Below, piece by piece: positions 52,201 to 61,897 of a stretch of 64,000 bases of DNA; within the stretch, counting starts at the first letter, position 1; each line of letters starts with the position of its first letter. Location of the stretch: positions 62,001 through 126,000 of the forward strand of contig NZ_JACWZY010000022.1 of NCBI RefSeq assembly GCF_014699005.1, written 5' to 3'. Origin of the DNA: Spirosoma profusum (GTDB lineage Bacteria > Bacteroidota > Bacteroidia > Cytophagales > Spirosomataceae). A program made the position numbers and the translations under genes. The notes below the pieces were generated by a model. The model worked only from the letters and a program-made list of their open reading frames with translations. It was not told the DNA's origin and searched no databases.

Positions 52201-52878
52201 TTGCAACGAAATAACGTAGTATGAAACGTCTCCATCACAGCCAATCGGTAAGATATCGAATTTTGGATTACCTCCTCCAGTGGTTCTCACCAGCATGTCC
52301 CGATTGTTACGTCGCAGCTTTACTGTCCAAACGTAGGTTAGTTCAGTAGCAAACTCATCGGTAACGGTCGGGATTGCGGTGTAAACGGTCGCTTTGTCGA
52401 CGGCATACCTGTCATTATTGGTCGGATAATAAATCTTGGCCGTTGGCGGGGTGTTTGGGATGCTGACATAGAAGTTGGTACTTACACTGATACCTCCTTT
52501 ATTGTCAGACACCGTAAGTTTGGCGGTGTAGCTCTGAACAATAACTCCCTGCTTTCCCCGCGTTTGCGTAAAGACATGAACAGGGTTGGCCTGGGTGGAC
52601 GTAGTGCCATCGCCAAAGTCCCATAGGTACGTAATGGGGTCGCCGTCGGGATCGTACGATTTATTACCGGTAAAGGTAACGCTGAGCGGTGAACTACCCG
52701 TTAACGTAGTGGACGTAGCAACGGCAACGGGTGGTTGATTGGCACCGATATCGCTGAAACTAGTTGAATGCGGATGCCCAAGGACGGTAGTTGGGAGGCC
52801 CAACCAACAGAGGAAGCCAAGCAAAAGGCTATAGCCAACGGCGCAAGCCTTTGGAGGGTACGTAAATTTTGCTATCAT
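49276..52878 (-). CDS. Type IX secreted PKD/ricin-lectin protein
   Basis: 1200 residues. Signal peptide (about 15-34), three PKD domains that begin near 48, 370 and 690 (each NQPPV or NRPPV, LSVTFTG, DPDGD, DFGDG or FSDG), two fibronectin-III-like domains between them (LNWINPS, DLTPGQTYYFRV), two ricin-type beta-trefoils near 795-930 and 965-1105 (YRLVSRVSGKVLGV, QRWRFE; YRIQSRSSGLVLNV, QKWRL), and a C-terminal sorting domain (about 1118-1200: WPNPASDHVLIDLR to GLYLMQIKP). It should be exported by the type IX system and bind glycans at the surface. No enzyme domain is seen. Confidence 0.88.
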   Translation of the reverse strand: MIAKFTYPPKACAVGYSLLLGFLCWLGLPTTVLGHPHSTSFSDIGANQPPVAVATSTTLTGSSPLSVTFTGNKSYDPDGDPITYLWDFGDGTTSTQANPVHVFTQTRGKQGVIVQSYTAKLTVSDNKGGISVSTNFYVSIPNTPPTAKIYYPTNNDRYAVDKATVYTAIPTVTDEFATELTYVWTVKLRRNNRDMLVRTTGGGNPKFDILPIGCDGDVSYYVISLQVKDLGGLSSTVDSVKIYPDCSTPTLNVATLTATQLNTTSVRLNWINPSTSFDDVLVVGKAGSGFTDIPNSATYATSNSFTATGTVALGGKALYQGTSTSLVVTDLTPGQTYYFRVYTRKGTAPSTGAVWNAGIEVNAKASTPNQPPVAVITASSLTGTSPLSVTFTGNKSYDPDGDPITYSWDFGDGSSSSVANPVHVFTPILGKGGYPQTSFMVRMSVGDNKGGYSGFQTISVSVTNPPPTAKITTPVNLSKYALNMTTSYTLAATVTDDVPDRVNYLWQGKLRINGKDQYPTYMTGTNPVFTVSPVGCDGIDDYYYVFTLKVTDIGNLTAQDSVKIYPDCNSPKLNVTGLTATTLTSSSVRLIWTNPTIPFDKVLVVGKPGSTILGYIPDPNSVISTVSSSFTANPATYPADAARVLYLGTGNSVVVTDLTPGQLYYFRVSAHSDGWSGGVEVNTKSSTVNRPPVVVATSTSLTGTSPLSVTFTGDKSSDPDGDQLFYEWAFSDGTYLNVANPVKVFTTQTGQHGSGTINNFTAQLTVTDSKGQRSTSQVFNISLNSTSGSVLTVEPDKCYRLVSRVSGKVLGVEGGSLEDGALVRQRTDANQQSQRWRFEATNNGYYKIGAVHSNKVIDVLWGSQQNGAALQQWTFNGNWSYNQHFALLRNTSGYFQIAARHSGKALEVQNGNSDEGGLVVQNTPNGGNNQQWLIEERACTTITSPPSSTTTAPPPTSVVSIDPAKCYRIQSRSSGLVLNVPNGSYDDGANLRQNANVDQAWQKWRLIPTDGGYYKMVVLHNQKGIQAPSFSTADDVLLEQWTYWGGSHQQWAVQRNAEGFYTFSNRNSNKAITVRNASTTDGAAIIQQTLGTGQNQQWSVSETTCPAGARSGVEEVIATFGMWPNPASDHVLIDLRPALGQPVGLQLNDLSGRPLQRTHLEAAPAEPYRFGLGQLPDGLYLMQIKPAGQAATTLRVLIQR

Positions 52879-52925
52879 TTTATGGGTTAGATTTAATGTA
52901 GTCAGGTGGTAACCTTGACGTAAGA

Positions 52926-52933
52926 CAAAACTA
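52926..52933 (-). promoter_or_regulatory. Candidate -7 box of the PKD/ricin gene
   Basis: TAGTTTTG on the minus strand, about 48 nt before the start codon, identical to the box in P1/P2 but without their AraC half-sites. A -33 element is not evident. Confidence 0.4.
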
Positions 52934-53135
52934 AGCGGTTTTAATGCTTTTACATTAGTCCTTATTAAGCATTCATTTGCTCATTTTAGGCATCGGAATA
53001 CGACGGTTATTTTAAGTCTACATAGGCATCTGAATCGCATATCAGTAAGTAACAGACGCTGGCGATTAAAGACGTAGTCCGTTAAAAAGTAGGCAATTAA
53101 CCAACCATGATACGTGTACCTTATACACCTCAACT

Positions 53136-53969
53136 ATGCTACCTGTCGATATGCATCACCAGGAATTCGACCCCTCTGAAGCGCTAAGCGATACCATAAA
53201 ATGCTTTTGGTATAACAGTAGAGACTTCGGAGAATTGCAATCGAGTTTTGAGGTAGTACCTGATGGCTACGCTGAAATTATTTTTCATTTCGGAAGCCTC
53301 AGCAGTATTTCTCATAATGGCGACTTGCAGCCATTGCCATCCCCGTTTATGATGGGCCTGCTCAATGAGCCTGTTCTTTTTTACACAAAAAACCGCTTGG
53401 AAATAATTGGTATTCGATGCTTTCCGTGGACCGTGTTCGATTTGCTCGGATTACCATCTGGAAAAATTGGAGTGCGCATCGTGAAGCATTCTATCGCCCA
53501 ACTTCAATCCTCATTGGAGAAGTCGATTCATGCTGGTCGGATAGAAGAAGCGCTGGCTCAGGTGAAACAGTATTTCCTGAATATACACATGCAGATTAAG
53601 ATGGACAGCATGCTATTCAAAGCTGGAGTTGCTATGCAGGTCGCAAACGGCACCATGCCGGTAAGCCAGGTAGCAGCCGCAGCTCATGCGACGGTTCGTA
53701 CGCTGGAAAGAAAGTTCAAGCAATCGTCTGGCTATTCTGTTAAAGACGTGTCCGGTCTGATGCGCTTCGAGCGGGTACGAAACCACTTGTGGCTCCATCC
53801 AGATGTCAACCTTGCTGGCTTAGCACATGAGCTCGGTTATACGGACCAATCGCACCTGAGCCGGGAATTCAAGCGATACAGTGGCACTACGCCAGCGGCA
53901 TTCGCCCGAAAAGCAAAGAAAGGAAAACCGGCTGCAAGCCCCGATTTTGTCGCGTTTATACAAGACTGA
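53136..53969 (+). CDS. AraC-family regulator with DUF6597-like N-domain
   Basis: 277 residues (ATG at 53136; a second ATG five codons on is equally possible). The N-terminal half (SEALSDTIKCFWY, VVPDGYAEIIFHFG) is the DUF6597-type sensor seen in many AraC proteins, and the C-terminal half carries two helix-turn-helix motifs (MPVSQVAAAAHATVRTLERKFKQSSG and LAHELGYTDQSHLSREFKRYSGTTPAAF). It lies 40 nt upstream of an FAD monooxygenase gene in the same direction and probably controls it. Confidence 0.85.
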   Translation: MLPVDMHHQEFDPSEALSDTIKCFWYNSRDFGELQSSFEVVPDGYAEIIFHFGSLSSISHNGDLQPLPSPFMMGLLNEPVLFYTKNRLEIIGIRCFPWTVFDLLGLPSGKIGVRIVKHSIAQLQSSLEKSIHAGRIEEALAQVKQYFLNIHMQIKMDSMLFKAGVAMQVANGTMPVSQVAAAAHATVRTLERKFKQSSGYSVKDVSGLMRFERVRNHLWLHPDVNLAGLAHELGYTDQSHLSREFKRYSGTTPAAFARKAKKGKPAASPDFVAFIQD

Positions 53970-54009
53970 CGCAGGCGCATTCCCGAATTTTGTGTCACAA
54001 TCATCCTAT

Positions 54010-55572
54010 ATGACAATGACACTCGAACGTATGCAATCCGCACAAAATCAGCCTATTTACGACGTAATTATTTCTGGAGCAGGTCCGGTAGGTCTGTTTC
54101 TCTCCTGTGAACTGGCCCTGGCCAACTGTTCCGTTCTGGTACTGGAAAAGGCAGAAAATCCGCACTCGCCCTTAAAGCGACTTCCGTTCGGAATACGAGG
54201 ACTATCGGCGCCTACGATTGAAGCACTTTACCGCCGTGGGTTGCTAAACGAACTTGACGTACATAAACGCCTTAAAAATCCCCACCAGCATGCCGAACAC
54301 GGGTCGCGTCGTCAGGTTGGACACTTCGCTGGTATCCCCTTTCATGAGGGCGATATCGACACCTCCCAATGGACGTATCGTCTACCCAGCTCGACCGATA
54401 CCAGCTTAATTTCTGAAATGCAGGAGCTTGAAACGATACTGACCCGCCGGGCAGAAACCCTGGGCGTAGACATCCGATGCGGGTTCGCCACCACTGACTT
54501 TCATCAAACCGAGGACGGGGTAACTGTTCAGTCAGGCAATCAATCTTTTTATAGCAAATGGCTCGTGGGTTGCGATGGAAGCCGCAGTGTTGTTCGCAAA
54601 GTGGGTGGTTTTGACTTTGCCGGTACGGAACCCGAATTTACTGGCTACACGACTCAGGTTGACATTGTTGACCTGGAGAAGCTAAGCCCAGGCCGGAACG
54701 TAACACCAACCGGAATGTACCTGCAATCGCAGCCAGGATATGTAATGATTCAGGATTTCGATGGCGGTGTGTTTCATAGTTCAGGAAAACCCGTCACGCG
54801 TGAACACATTCAGGCGGTGCTACGTCACGTATCGAACACCGATGTAACAATCAGCGCCCTGCATATTGCAACCACCTGGACCGACCGGGCGCGGCAGGCC
54901 ACTACGTACCGAAACGGACGGGTACTTTTAGCGGGCGATGCGGCCCACATTCATGCGCCGTTGGGGGGTCAGGGACTTAACCTCGGGCTGGGCGATGCCA
55001 TGAATCTGGGCTGGAAGCTCGCTGCAACCATCCACGAAGAAGCGCCGGAAGGCTTGCTGGACAGTTATTTCACTGAACGACATCCTATTGCCGCGCACGT
55101 TCTGGATTGGTCACGCGCTCAGGTTGCCATCATGAGACCCGATGCCTATGGCCGCGCGCTGAATGCAATTGTCCGCGATCTTATGAATACGCCCGATGGA
55201 GCTACTTATTTTGCAGGACGAGTGTGGGGCATTTTCACACACTATACCCTCGGAGGAGATCACCCTTTTGTAGGACGTAGCGTTCCCAATTTTGAGCTGG
55301 AAGACGGTACAACGATTGGCGAACGCATGTATGATGGTCGAGGCATACTACTTGACTTTGAAAGTGTTACGTTACGTAAAGCGCTGGCAAGTGAATACGA
55401 AGGGCAGATCAACTATATCGCAGGCAGCGCAAAAGATCAATTAGGTGTAAGCGCTGTACTGATACGTCCTGATGGGTTTATCGCCTGGGCTTCTGACAAT
55501 GACTCAGATTACGACGGACTCCAAAAGGCTGCGGCTCGCTGGTTTATTCGTCATACGAAGGTCAGGCATTAA
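54010..55572 (+). CDS. FAD-dependent aromatic-type monooxygenase
   Basis: 520 residues from the ATG at 54010; an open extension upstream runs inside the AraC gene and is not used. Class A flavoprotein hydroxylase: GAGPVG at 23-28 binds the ADP part, the DG motif is at 189-190 (VGCDGSRSVVRK), the GD motif at 309-310 (LLAGDAAHIHAPLGGQG), with the C-terminal thioredoxin-like tail of phenol- and polyketide-type hydroxylases. It resembles PheA/TfdB/RdmE-like enzymes. Likely NAD(P)H-dependent hydroxylation of a phenolic or antibiotic molecule; detoxification of an antibiotic such as rifampicin or tetracycline is possible but cannot be told from sequence. Confidence 0.83.
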   Translation: MTMTLERMQSAQNQPIYDVIISGAGPVGLFLSCELALANCSVLVLEKAENPHSPLKRLPFGIRGLSAPTIEALYRRGLLNELDVHKRLKNPHQHAEHGSRRQVGHFAGIPFHEGDIDTSQWTYRLPSSTDTSLISEMQELETILTRRAETLGVDIRCGFATTDFHQTEDGVTVQSGNQSFYSKWLVGCDGSRSVVRKVGGFDFAGTEPEFTGYTTQVDIVDLEKLSPGRNVTPTGMYLQSQPGYVMIQDFDGGVFHSSGKPVTREHIQAVLRHVSNTDVTISALHIATTWTDRARQATTYRNGRVLLAGDAAHIHAPLGGQGLNLGLGDAMNLGWKLAATIHEEAPEGLLDSYFTERHPIAAHVLDWSRAQVAIMRPDAYGRALNAIVRDLMNTPDGATYFAGRVWGIFTHYTLGGDHPFVGRSVPNFELEDGTTIGERMYDGRGILLDFESVTLRKALASEYEGQINYIAGSAKDQLGVSAVLIRPDGFIAWASDNDSDYDGLQKAAARWFIRHTKVRH

Positions 55573-55665
55573 ATCCCAATTTGTCGGTTCTCACTGGCAA
55601 AAAATTCCTTAACTAACGTAAATTCTGGATTGATGGCTCAATTCGCCAATTCGTTTACAGTGCAT

Positions 55666-55760
55666 TGGCTTCGACCAGGCTCAGCCTGACAGTCTACTTG
55701 AATTTGCTGACTCAAATTGGCTTGTCAGGCTGAGCCTGTCGAAGCCCTAAGCGTCAGCAA
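55666..55760. repeat. Palindrome family B copy 2
   Basis: Arms GGCTTCGACCAGGCTCAGCC and GGCTGAGCCTGTCGAAGCC (one mismatch), continued inward by TGACA/TGTCA. It shares GCTCAGCCTGACA and CTGACTCAA with the copy at 39361-39449. Flanks read AACGTAAATT on the left and TTATTTACGTT on the right, variants of the 13-mer found by the other palindromes. Confidence 0.8.
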
Positions 55761-55797
55761 TGCGTTGATTTAGCTATTATTTACGTTCACTAGATTA

Positions 55798-55841
55798 AGT
55801 GCTCAGGAAGCCCCAGACAGTACTGAGGATTCCTGAGCACT
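55798..55841. terminator. Bidirectional terminator hairpin
   Basis: 11-bp arms AGTGCTCAGGA and TCCTGAGCACT between the convergent monooxygenase and beta-helix genes, 8 nt beyond the latter's stop. No long T-run. Confidence 0.65.
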
Positions 55842-55849
55842 CGGTTCAC

Positions 55850-58800
55850 TTAACGGATAATCACTTTCAGTTGCTGACGCTGCTGATTCGTTTGTACACT
55901 CAGAATAAGTAACCCTGATTGCCCACGTATCGGCAGACTAACTGTATCGGTTTGACCAGCTTCCGAAAGCTGCTGTTTGGCAACGAGTTTCCCTTGTTGA
56001 TCAACCAGGCCCAGATCGACCTTTTGCCCCGAAACACCGCTGATTTGCACGCGCATCCAGTCGCCTTCTACCGGATTGCCCAGTACGCGAACCTGTAAAC
56101 CTGTTCCTGATTCCATTATCCCCTGTCGACTATTAGAACCACATGCCGCCAGCCAGTTGTAGGTATAACTGGTTGTGCTGTTACCCTGCTGAGCCTGCAG
56201 TTGAAGCGTCACATTATCGGTGTACAGCGTCAACGAGTAAGGACCCGATGCGATAGTGGGCAGCAGTTCATTGACTACCGAGAAACTCACCGGCTCACCC
56301 GTTAGACCGCTATACTGAGGAGTGAACGCAATGGCCCGCTTGTTGGCACTGATAGTTACGCAACTCAGTGTTTGCACGCCCGTGATAGCAAATCCATTGT
56401 TTGCGTTTGCTGGATTGACCGTCAGCAGAAAACTCGTACTCACACTCAATCCCTGTGGATCAGTGGCCGTGACGACCACTGTACTCACGCCCGTCACACT
56501 TGGTACTCCGCCAATCTGAGTTGGCGAACTGAAATTCAAGCCCGCCGGTAGACCAGTGACTGATAAGACCAGACTTTGAGGTGACTCATTATCTGTAAAC
56601 GCCGTTTGCGGGATGGTGTAGCCAAACCCTTCGCCGACCTTAGCCACCTGATTGGTCAGCGGCTGATTGACACGAGGAGGTGTATTGGGCTGGGGATTGG
56701 TACAAGTGGCTAGCCAGTTATAGCTAAATGATGCCTCACCCGCACTACCGTCCTGGCTGGCTTTCAACACAATCGTCGGATTGTCATTGTAAAGCTGGAG
56801 CGAATATGGCCCCGGTGCCGTTGTAGGAGCCATCTCATTAACCACTTGAAAATTGATGGTTTGTCCGTTCAAACCCGCATACTGAGGCATAAAACTTATG
56901 GCATATCGGTTACTACTCAACTGGGTACAGGTGATCGGATTAACACCCGTGATCGCGAAAGGCCCGGTTGCCGTTACTGACGCAGGCTGCACCGTGAAAC
57001 CGAAGCTGGTATTTGTGGTGAGTCCATCCGGATCGGTTGCCGTCAACGTAACGGTAGACGTACCGGTCTGCGAAGGCGTACCAGACAGCGTGGTTCCGGT
57101 CAGCGATACACCCGTCGGTAACCCGCTGGCCGTCAGAGTGAGCGCATTCGGTGTCTGGGCATCGGTGAAGGTAGTGGCCAGATTGAGACTGTACGGCTGC
57201 TGTACGATGGCCACCTGATTCGACACCGGATTGACCACCGTTGGCGGAGTATTGGTCGCCGTTTGTTCAACGACCGTCAGCCGGAAACTGGTACTGACCG
57301 AAAGCCCCTGCGGATCAGTTGCCGTAACAGTGACACTACTCACACCCGACACTCCGGGAACACCTCCGATTTGGTATGGTGGCGTAAAATTTAATCCCGC
57401 CGGTAATCCAGCAACCGACAACACCAGACTTTGCGGAGTTTCATTATCAGTAAACGCCGTCTGCGGAATGGTGTAGCCAAATCCTTCGCCTACACGAGCC
57501 ACCTGATCGACCAGGGGTTGATTGACGCGAGGGGGCGTGTTGGACTGTGGATTGTTACAATTAGCCAGCCAGTTGTAGCTAAACGAAACTTCACCGACAG
57601 TTCCTGCCTGCTGCGCTTTTAGGACAATCGTCGGATTATCATTGTACAACAGGAGGGTATACGGTCCCGGCGCCGTAGTTGGGAACATCTCGTTAACCAC
57701 CGAAACGCTGACCGGTTGTCCGTTAAGACCAGCGTACTGAGGAGTAAAACCGACTGCATAGCGATCAACCCCAATCTGGTTACAGCTGTTAGTGGTCACG
57801 GCGGTAATGGCGAAAGAACCGGTCGGCTGAGTCGTCTGGAAAACCGTAACCGACGCCTGAGCGAAGCAATTCCCAACGGAACCCGTAACCGAATAAGGAC
57901 CTGGGTTATTGACAACAATGAAGTTGGTAGTAACCTCCGTCGACCAACGATACGTAGCAGCGCCACTAGCCGTAAGGGTCGCACTTTGACCGGGCGTGAT
58001 CGTCAGCGACGGATTAGCCGAGATGGAAACCATTGGCAAGGTATTATCCTGACTCACCACGATACTGGTGGTAGCGGTGCAGCCATCGGCACTTGTCAAC
58101 GTAACGGAATACGTATTAGCTGACGTAGCGCTGATGCTCGACGTAATGGCCCCAGTGCTCCAATGGTACGTCCCACTGCCCACTGCACTCAAACTCACCA
58201 TTGGCGTAGCACAACTTAACGTAACACCGGTCGGCGTTCCGATGGAGGGTGAGATACTTACCGTAGGCACGCTGCTGTCCTGACTGACTTGCACCGATGT
58301 CGTAGCCGAACAGCCCGATGAGGTTACGACTACTGAATACGTACCACTCGCACTCACTACCGCTGTGCCTGCCGTTGGATTCTGACTAACTATAGTCGGT
58401 CCGCTGAACGCATACGTAGTACCTCCGCCCGCCGTCAGCGTCAGAGACGTATGGGCGCAGGTCAACGTACCACCAAAATTAGCCGATAAGGTGGGCGTAG
58501 GAATTGGATTGACCGTTACGTTGGTGGTCGATGAAGCTTGTTGTCCTGAAGCCAGTATGGTCAGCGTGAATGTCTGAGAACCTGCCCCAGCCGCCGTCAT
58601 ATTCTGGCTGAACGACGTACTGGACGTAGTACCCGTGGTAGTGCTAGCGCCGTTAGTGAGCGTGAAGGCATAACTACCCGTTACGTTGCCGATGGTGGCA
58701 GTGATGGTGAGAGGACTTCCTACACATACAGTGTTAGACGTAGCAGCCAGCCCAGCGATAGTAGCGACAGCCTGATTCACCACCAGCGTATACGTAGCAC

Positions 58801-61774
58801 TCGAACCTGAACAACCACTGGCATCGACGGCACGAACCGTGATCGAATAACTACCCGTTTGAGTGGGCGTACCACCCAACACACCCGTACTAGCCAGCGA
58901 AATACCGGTAGGCAACGCACCGCTGGTTATGCTGAAACTATAATTACCGGAGCCGCCAGTCGCCGTAAACGTACCACTGAACAGGCTGCCCAGTGCTGCT
59001 GTTGTTGTCGCTGGATTAATTATGCTGATGGCCGTGGGGGCTCCCTGATACTCATAAGCACCCATGTCAATCGTGCTGCCAAACATTCGCGTATTGCCCG
59101 CCAGATCGGTGGCTGGCCCGTTGTAAACTGCGCTGTTACCGGCGTTGATGGCCGGAGAGCAACCTTTGAGCTGGGTAGACGTAGTGCTGACGAAAGGAGA
59201 AACCGTAGTTACTATATTGCCGGTACCCGCCAAATTCACATCAGACAAGGTATAGGTAGCCGTCACAACACCGCCACTATGTGCCATAATGGGCTGTTGG
59301 TTAAGTGGTCCATTGTTGAATACCACACTATTTGTGAGGGTGACATTACCAGACGTATAGATCACATTCCCATAATCAGCGATGTTAGCCTGAAAAGAAC
59401 AGTTCGTGATCGTAAACGAATGACTGGTCTGATAACTGTACAGTGCCCCTCCGCCATTATTCGACTCGTTGCCGATAAACGAACAGTTAGTCAGATTAAG
59501 CGCTGTAAATCCCCCATCGCCATTGCCTATTCCTCCGCCGAACAGCGCATAATTGTTTATGAACAAACTATTGCTGATCCGTACATTACTTGTACCTCCA
59601 TTATAGACAGAATTAACGATGCCCCCTCCATAACCGCTCAAACCAGAATTATTTCGGAACACGCAGTTTGTCAATACTGGGCTACTGTTTCCACCATCGT
59701 ACCCGAAATTACTCATACCGCCACCACCGCCTGCAGCATTCTCTAAAAACAGGCAGTTCTGGAAAGTGGGGCTGCATAGTTGACCATTACCGTTACCCCG
59801 GTTTATCACACCACCACCACCTTCGTACTGATTTTGTTCTGGTCTTAACCCATATCCTTTGGTAATCACGAAGCCATCCAGCACCGCCGATTGTGTCAGC
59901 CCCGGTGGGTTGTCGATGACGTGCAGGCTGTTGTCTTCAACCGTACCGGGATTACCAATTTCACCACTCAGAATGCTATTGCTGGGCTGACCAGTAGTCG
60001 GGTTGACGGCAGGTCGTTCATTCAAGCTGTTTTCGTTACCCAGGAATCCCCCGTAGATTGCCACTCCGTTCTTCATAGAGAAACTTAGATTGGGATCGGT
60101 GTTGGCATCGCCACCAGGTTTGTACGTACCCTGCGCCACCCAGACTTCATGGCCACTGTTGCTGAGGTCAATCATGGCTTGCAGGTTCGAGGAAGCATTG
60201 CCCCACGAACTACCGTCGCCACTGCCACTGGCTGTTGGTTTAACGTAGCGGATTGGCCCTCCTGAGGCTGTTACAGTCAATACGTAGGGCGAACTCAGGT
60301 TCGTACAGCCACTGGCGTCGGTGCCTCGTACAGTGATGGTGAAACTGCCGCTCTGAGTGGGAATGCCACTCAGCACACCCGTAGAGGACAGACTCAAGCC
60401 TCTTGGCAACGTACCACTGCCGAGCGTAAAACTGTAGGGAGTTGTGCCGCCACTGACGGAGAAGCTCTGACTGAAAGAGGTTCCAGCGTTAGCAGTAGTG
60501 ACGCCGGGGTTGTTGACGGTAAGGGTGACGGGGGCGCTCTGATATTCATAAGCCCCTATATCGATGCTACTGCCAAACACCCGCGTACTGCCCGCCAGAT
60601 CGGTGGTAGTGGAGTTGGCCGCGTTGTTACCGGTATTGATGGCCGGTGAACAGGCGTTAAGCCGGGCATCGGTGTTGCTGACGAAGGGCAAGATGGCAGT
60701 GGTGAGGTTGCTGTTGCCGGAGTAGCCCGTCACTGAACTCTCAAACAGGCAGTAGGTAGCCGTCAGAGAGTTACTACTAGAATTAGTATTGGTGATGGTA
60801 TTTATTGCACCATTGCCAAACAGCACGCAGTTGGTTAACGTCACAACACCGTTGCCTGCATTAAATATTCCTCCCCCGCCATCAGCAGCCGAATTATTCT
60901 GAAAGCTGCAGTTGGTCAAATTTGGAGTACCGCCTTGATTGAACACTCCTCCACCCTGATTAGCCGAATTAGCTTGAAAGTTACAATTAGTTACCGTTAA
61001 GCTGCTGACGCCAATACTGTATATCCCCCCGCCACTAGTTATAGCCGTATTAGATTGAAAGCTACAGTTAGTCAAACCAGGGCTACTGCCATCATTGTAC
61101 ATTCCCCCGCCCTGATTAGTCGAATTATTCAGGAAGCTACAGTTAGTGACAATCGGGCTACTGCTATAATTCAGCATCCCCCCACCATAAGAAGAAGCCA
61201 GATTACTGATGAAGACACAATTACGCACCGTAGGGCTGGTCAACACGTTAATCATGCCACCTCCCTCAATATCATTGCCAGTGCCATTGGCATTACCATT
61301 CCGGATGACAAAGCCATCCAGCACCGCCGAATTGTCAATACCCGTCTGGTCATTGTTAACTACGTGGTAACTGTTATCGCCGGTGGTGCCCACTGTACCA
61401 ATATCCCCGCTGAGCACCGTCGTGAAACTGGTGGGGTTACGTTGTGCAAACGTTGGGGTACCAGTAGCAGCAAAGCCTCCGTATATAGTTACCCCATTTT
61501 TCATCTTAAAGCCAATAGTGCGGTCGTTACTCGTAGTGGGTTTGTATGTACCACGAGCCACCCAGACCTGCTGCACACCGTTGACATCAATCATCGCCTG
61601 GAGGTTCGAAGAAGCATTGGCCCAACTATCTCCGGTGCCTGTACCAGTTGCCGTTGGTTTAACGTAGCGGATCGTTTGTGCCTCGGTAATGATGCTTACC
61701 GTAAGCAGTACCATGAGTAGTACACATACCGGCAGACTGGTGATACGTTGCTGAAAAAGCAAAAGTGAGTTCAT
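55850..61774 (-). CDS. Giant type IX secreted beta-helix and Ig-repeat surface protein
   Basis: 1974 residues. Signal peptide (1-33), a first right-handed beta-helix (about 35-410, many LTNCSFxxN and GGGxxN turns), a He_PIG/Ig domain, a second beta-helix (about 505-935), another He_PIG domain, SprB-like Ig repeats (CTATTSIVVSQD), then three repeats of a block starting FAITxVxTxSC with PQYAGLNGQ, WLAxC and NTPPRVNQPL, two of which end in FTDNExPQSLVLSVxGLP. The C-terminal 80 residues (VRVLGNPVEGDWMRVQISG to LKVIIR) are a type IX sorting domain. Probably a surface adhesin or gliding-type protein. No catalytic domain is evident. Confidence 0.85.
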   Translation of the reverse strand: MNSLLLFQQRITSLPVCVLLMVLLTVSIITEAQTIRYVKPTATGTGTGDSWANASSNLQAMIDVNGVQQVWVARGTYKPTTSNDRTIGFKMKNGVTIYGGFAATGTPTFAQRNPTSFTTVLSGDIGTVGTTGDNSYHVVNNDQTGIDNSAVLDGFVIRNGNANGTGNDIEGGGMINVLTSPTVRNCVFISNLASSYGGGMLNYSSSPIVTNCSFLNNSTNQGGGMYNDGSSPGLTNCSFQSNTAITSGGGIYSIGVSSLTVTNCNFQANSANQGGGVFNQGGTPNLTNCSFQNNSAADGGGGIFNAGNGVVTLTNCVLFGNGAINTITNTNSSSNSLTATYCLFESSVTGYSGNSNLTTAILPFVSNTDARLNACSPAINTGNNAANSTTTDLAGSTRVFGSSIDIGAYEYQSAPVTLTVNNPGVTTANAGTSFSQSFSVSGGTTPYSFTLGSGTLPRGLSLSSTGVLSGIPTQSGSFTITVRGTDASGCTNLSSPYVLTVTASGGPIRYVKPTASGSGDGSSWGNASSNLQAMIDLSNSGHEVWVAQGTYKPGGDANTDPNLSFSMKNGVAIYGGFLGNENSLNERPAVNPTTGQPSNSILSGEIGNPGTVEDNSLHVIDNPPGLTQSAVLDGFVITKGYGLRPEQNQYEGGGGVINRGNGNGQLCSPTFQNCLFLENAAGGGGGMSNFGYDGGNSSPVLTNCVFRNNSGLSGYGGGIVNSVYNGGTSNVRISNSLFINNYALFGGGIGNGDGGFTALNLTNCSFIGNESNNGGGALYSYQTSHSFTITNCSFQANIADYGNVIYTSGNVTLTNSVVFNNGPLNQQPIMAHSGGVVTATYTLSDVNLAGTGNIVTTVSPFVSTTSTQLKGCSPAINAGNSAVYNGPATDLAGNTRMFGSTIDMGAYEYQGAPTAISIINPATTTAALGSLFSGTFTATGGSGNYSFSITSGALPTGISLASTGVLGGTPTQTGSYSITVRAVDASGCSGSSATYTLVVNQAVATIAGLAATSNTVCVGSPLTITATIGNVTGSYAFTLTNGASTTTGTTSSTSFSQNMTAAGAGSQTFTLTILASGQQASSTTNVTVNPIPTPTLSANFGGTLTCAHTSLTLTAGGGTTYAFSGPTIVSQNPTAGTAVVSASGTYSVVVTSSGCSATTSVQVSQDSSVPTVSISPSIGTPTGVTLSCATPMVSLSAVGSGTYHWSTGAITSSISATSANTYSVTLTSADGCTATTSIVVSQDNTLPMVSISANPSLTITPGQSATLTASGAATYRWSTEVTTNFIVVNNPGPYSVTGSVGNCFAQASVTVFQTTQPTGSFAITAVTTNSCNQIGVDRYAVGFTPQYAGLNGQPVSVSVVNEMFPTTAPGPYTLLLYNDNPTIVLKAQQAGTVGEVSFSYNWLANCNNPQSNTPPRVNQPLVDQVARVGEGFGYTIPQTAFTDNETPQSLVLSVAGLPAGLNFTPPYQIGGVPGVSGVSSVTVTATDPQGLSVSTSFRLTVVEQTATNTPPTVVNPVSNQVAIVQQPYSLNLATTFTDAQTPNALTLTASGLPTGVSLTGTTLSGTPSQTGTSTVTLTATDPDGLTTNTSFGFTVQPASVTATGPFAITGVNPITCTQLSSNRYAISFMPQYAGLNGQTINFQVVNEMAPTTAPGPYSLQLYNDNPTIVLKASQDGSAGEASFSYNWLATCTNPQPNTPPRVNQPLTNQVAKVGEGFGYTIPQTAFTDNESPQSLVLSVTGLPAGLNFSSPTQIGGVPSVTGVSTVVVTATDPQGLSVSTSFLLTVNPANANNGFAITGVQTLSCVTISANKRAIAFTPQYSGLTGEPVSFSVVNELLPTIASGPYSLTLYTDNVTLQLQAQQGNSTTSYTYNWLAACGSNSRQGIMESGTGLQVRVLGNPVEGDWMRVQISGVSGQKVDLGLVDQQGKLVAKQQLSEAGQTDTVSLPIRGQSGLLILSVQTNQQRQQLKVIIR

Positions 61775-61897
61775 AAATAAGATAGTTAAAGTGCTCAGGT
61801 AGAGATACGTTGTAAGTACCTGACGGTTACACGAATTTGATTACTGAAGTGGATGCTATTTTTAAGTTGGATGGGTCAGTCGAAACGTAACGCGCCA

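Noticed and set aside
53881-54009. Longer start of the FAD monooxygenase
   Set aside because: This stretch lies within and just after the AraC gene in another frame; the conserved FAD-binding start is reached from the ATG at 54010.
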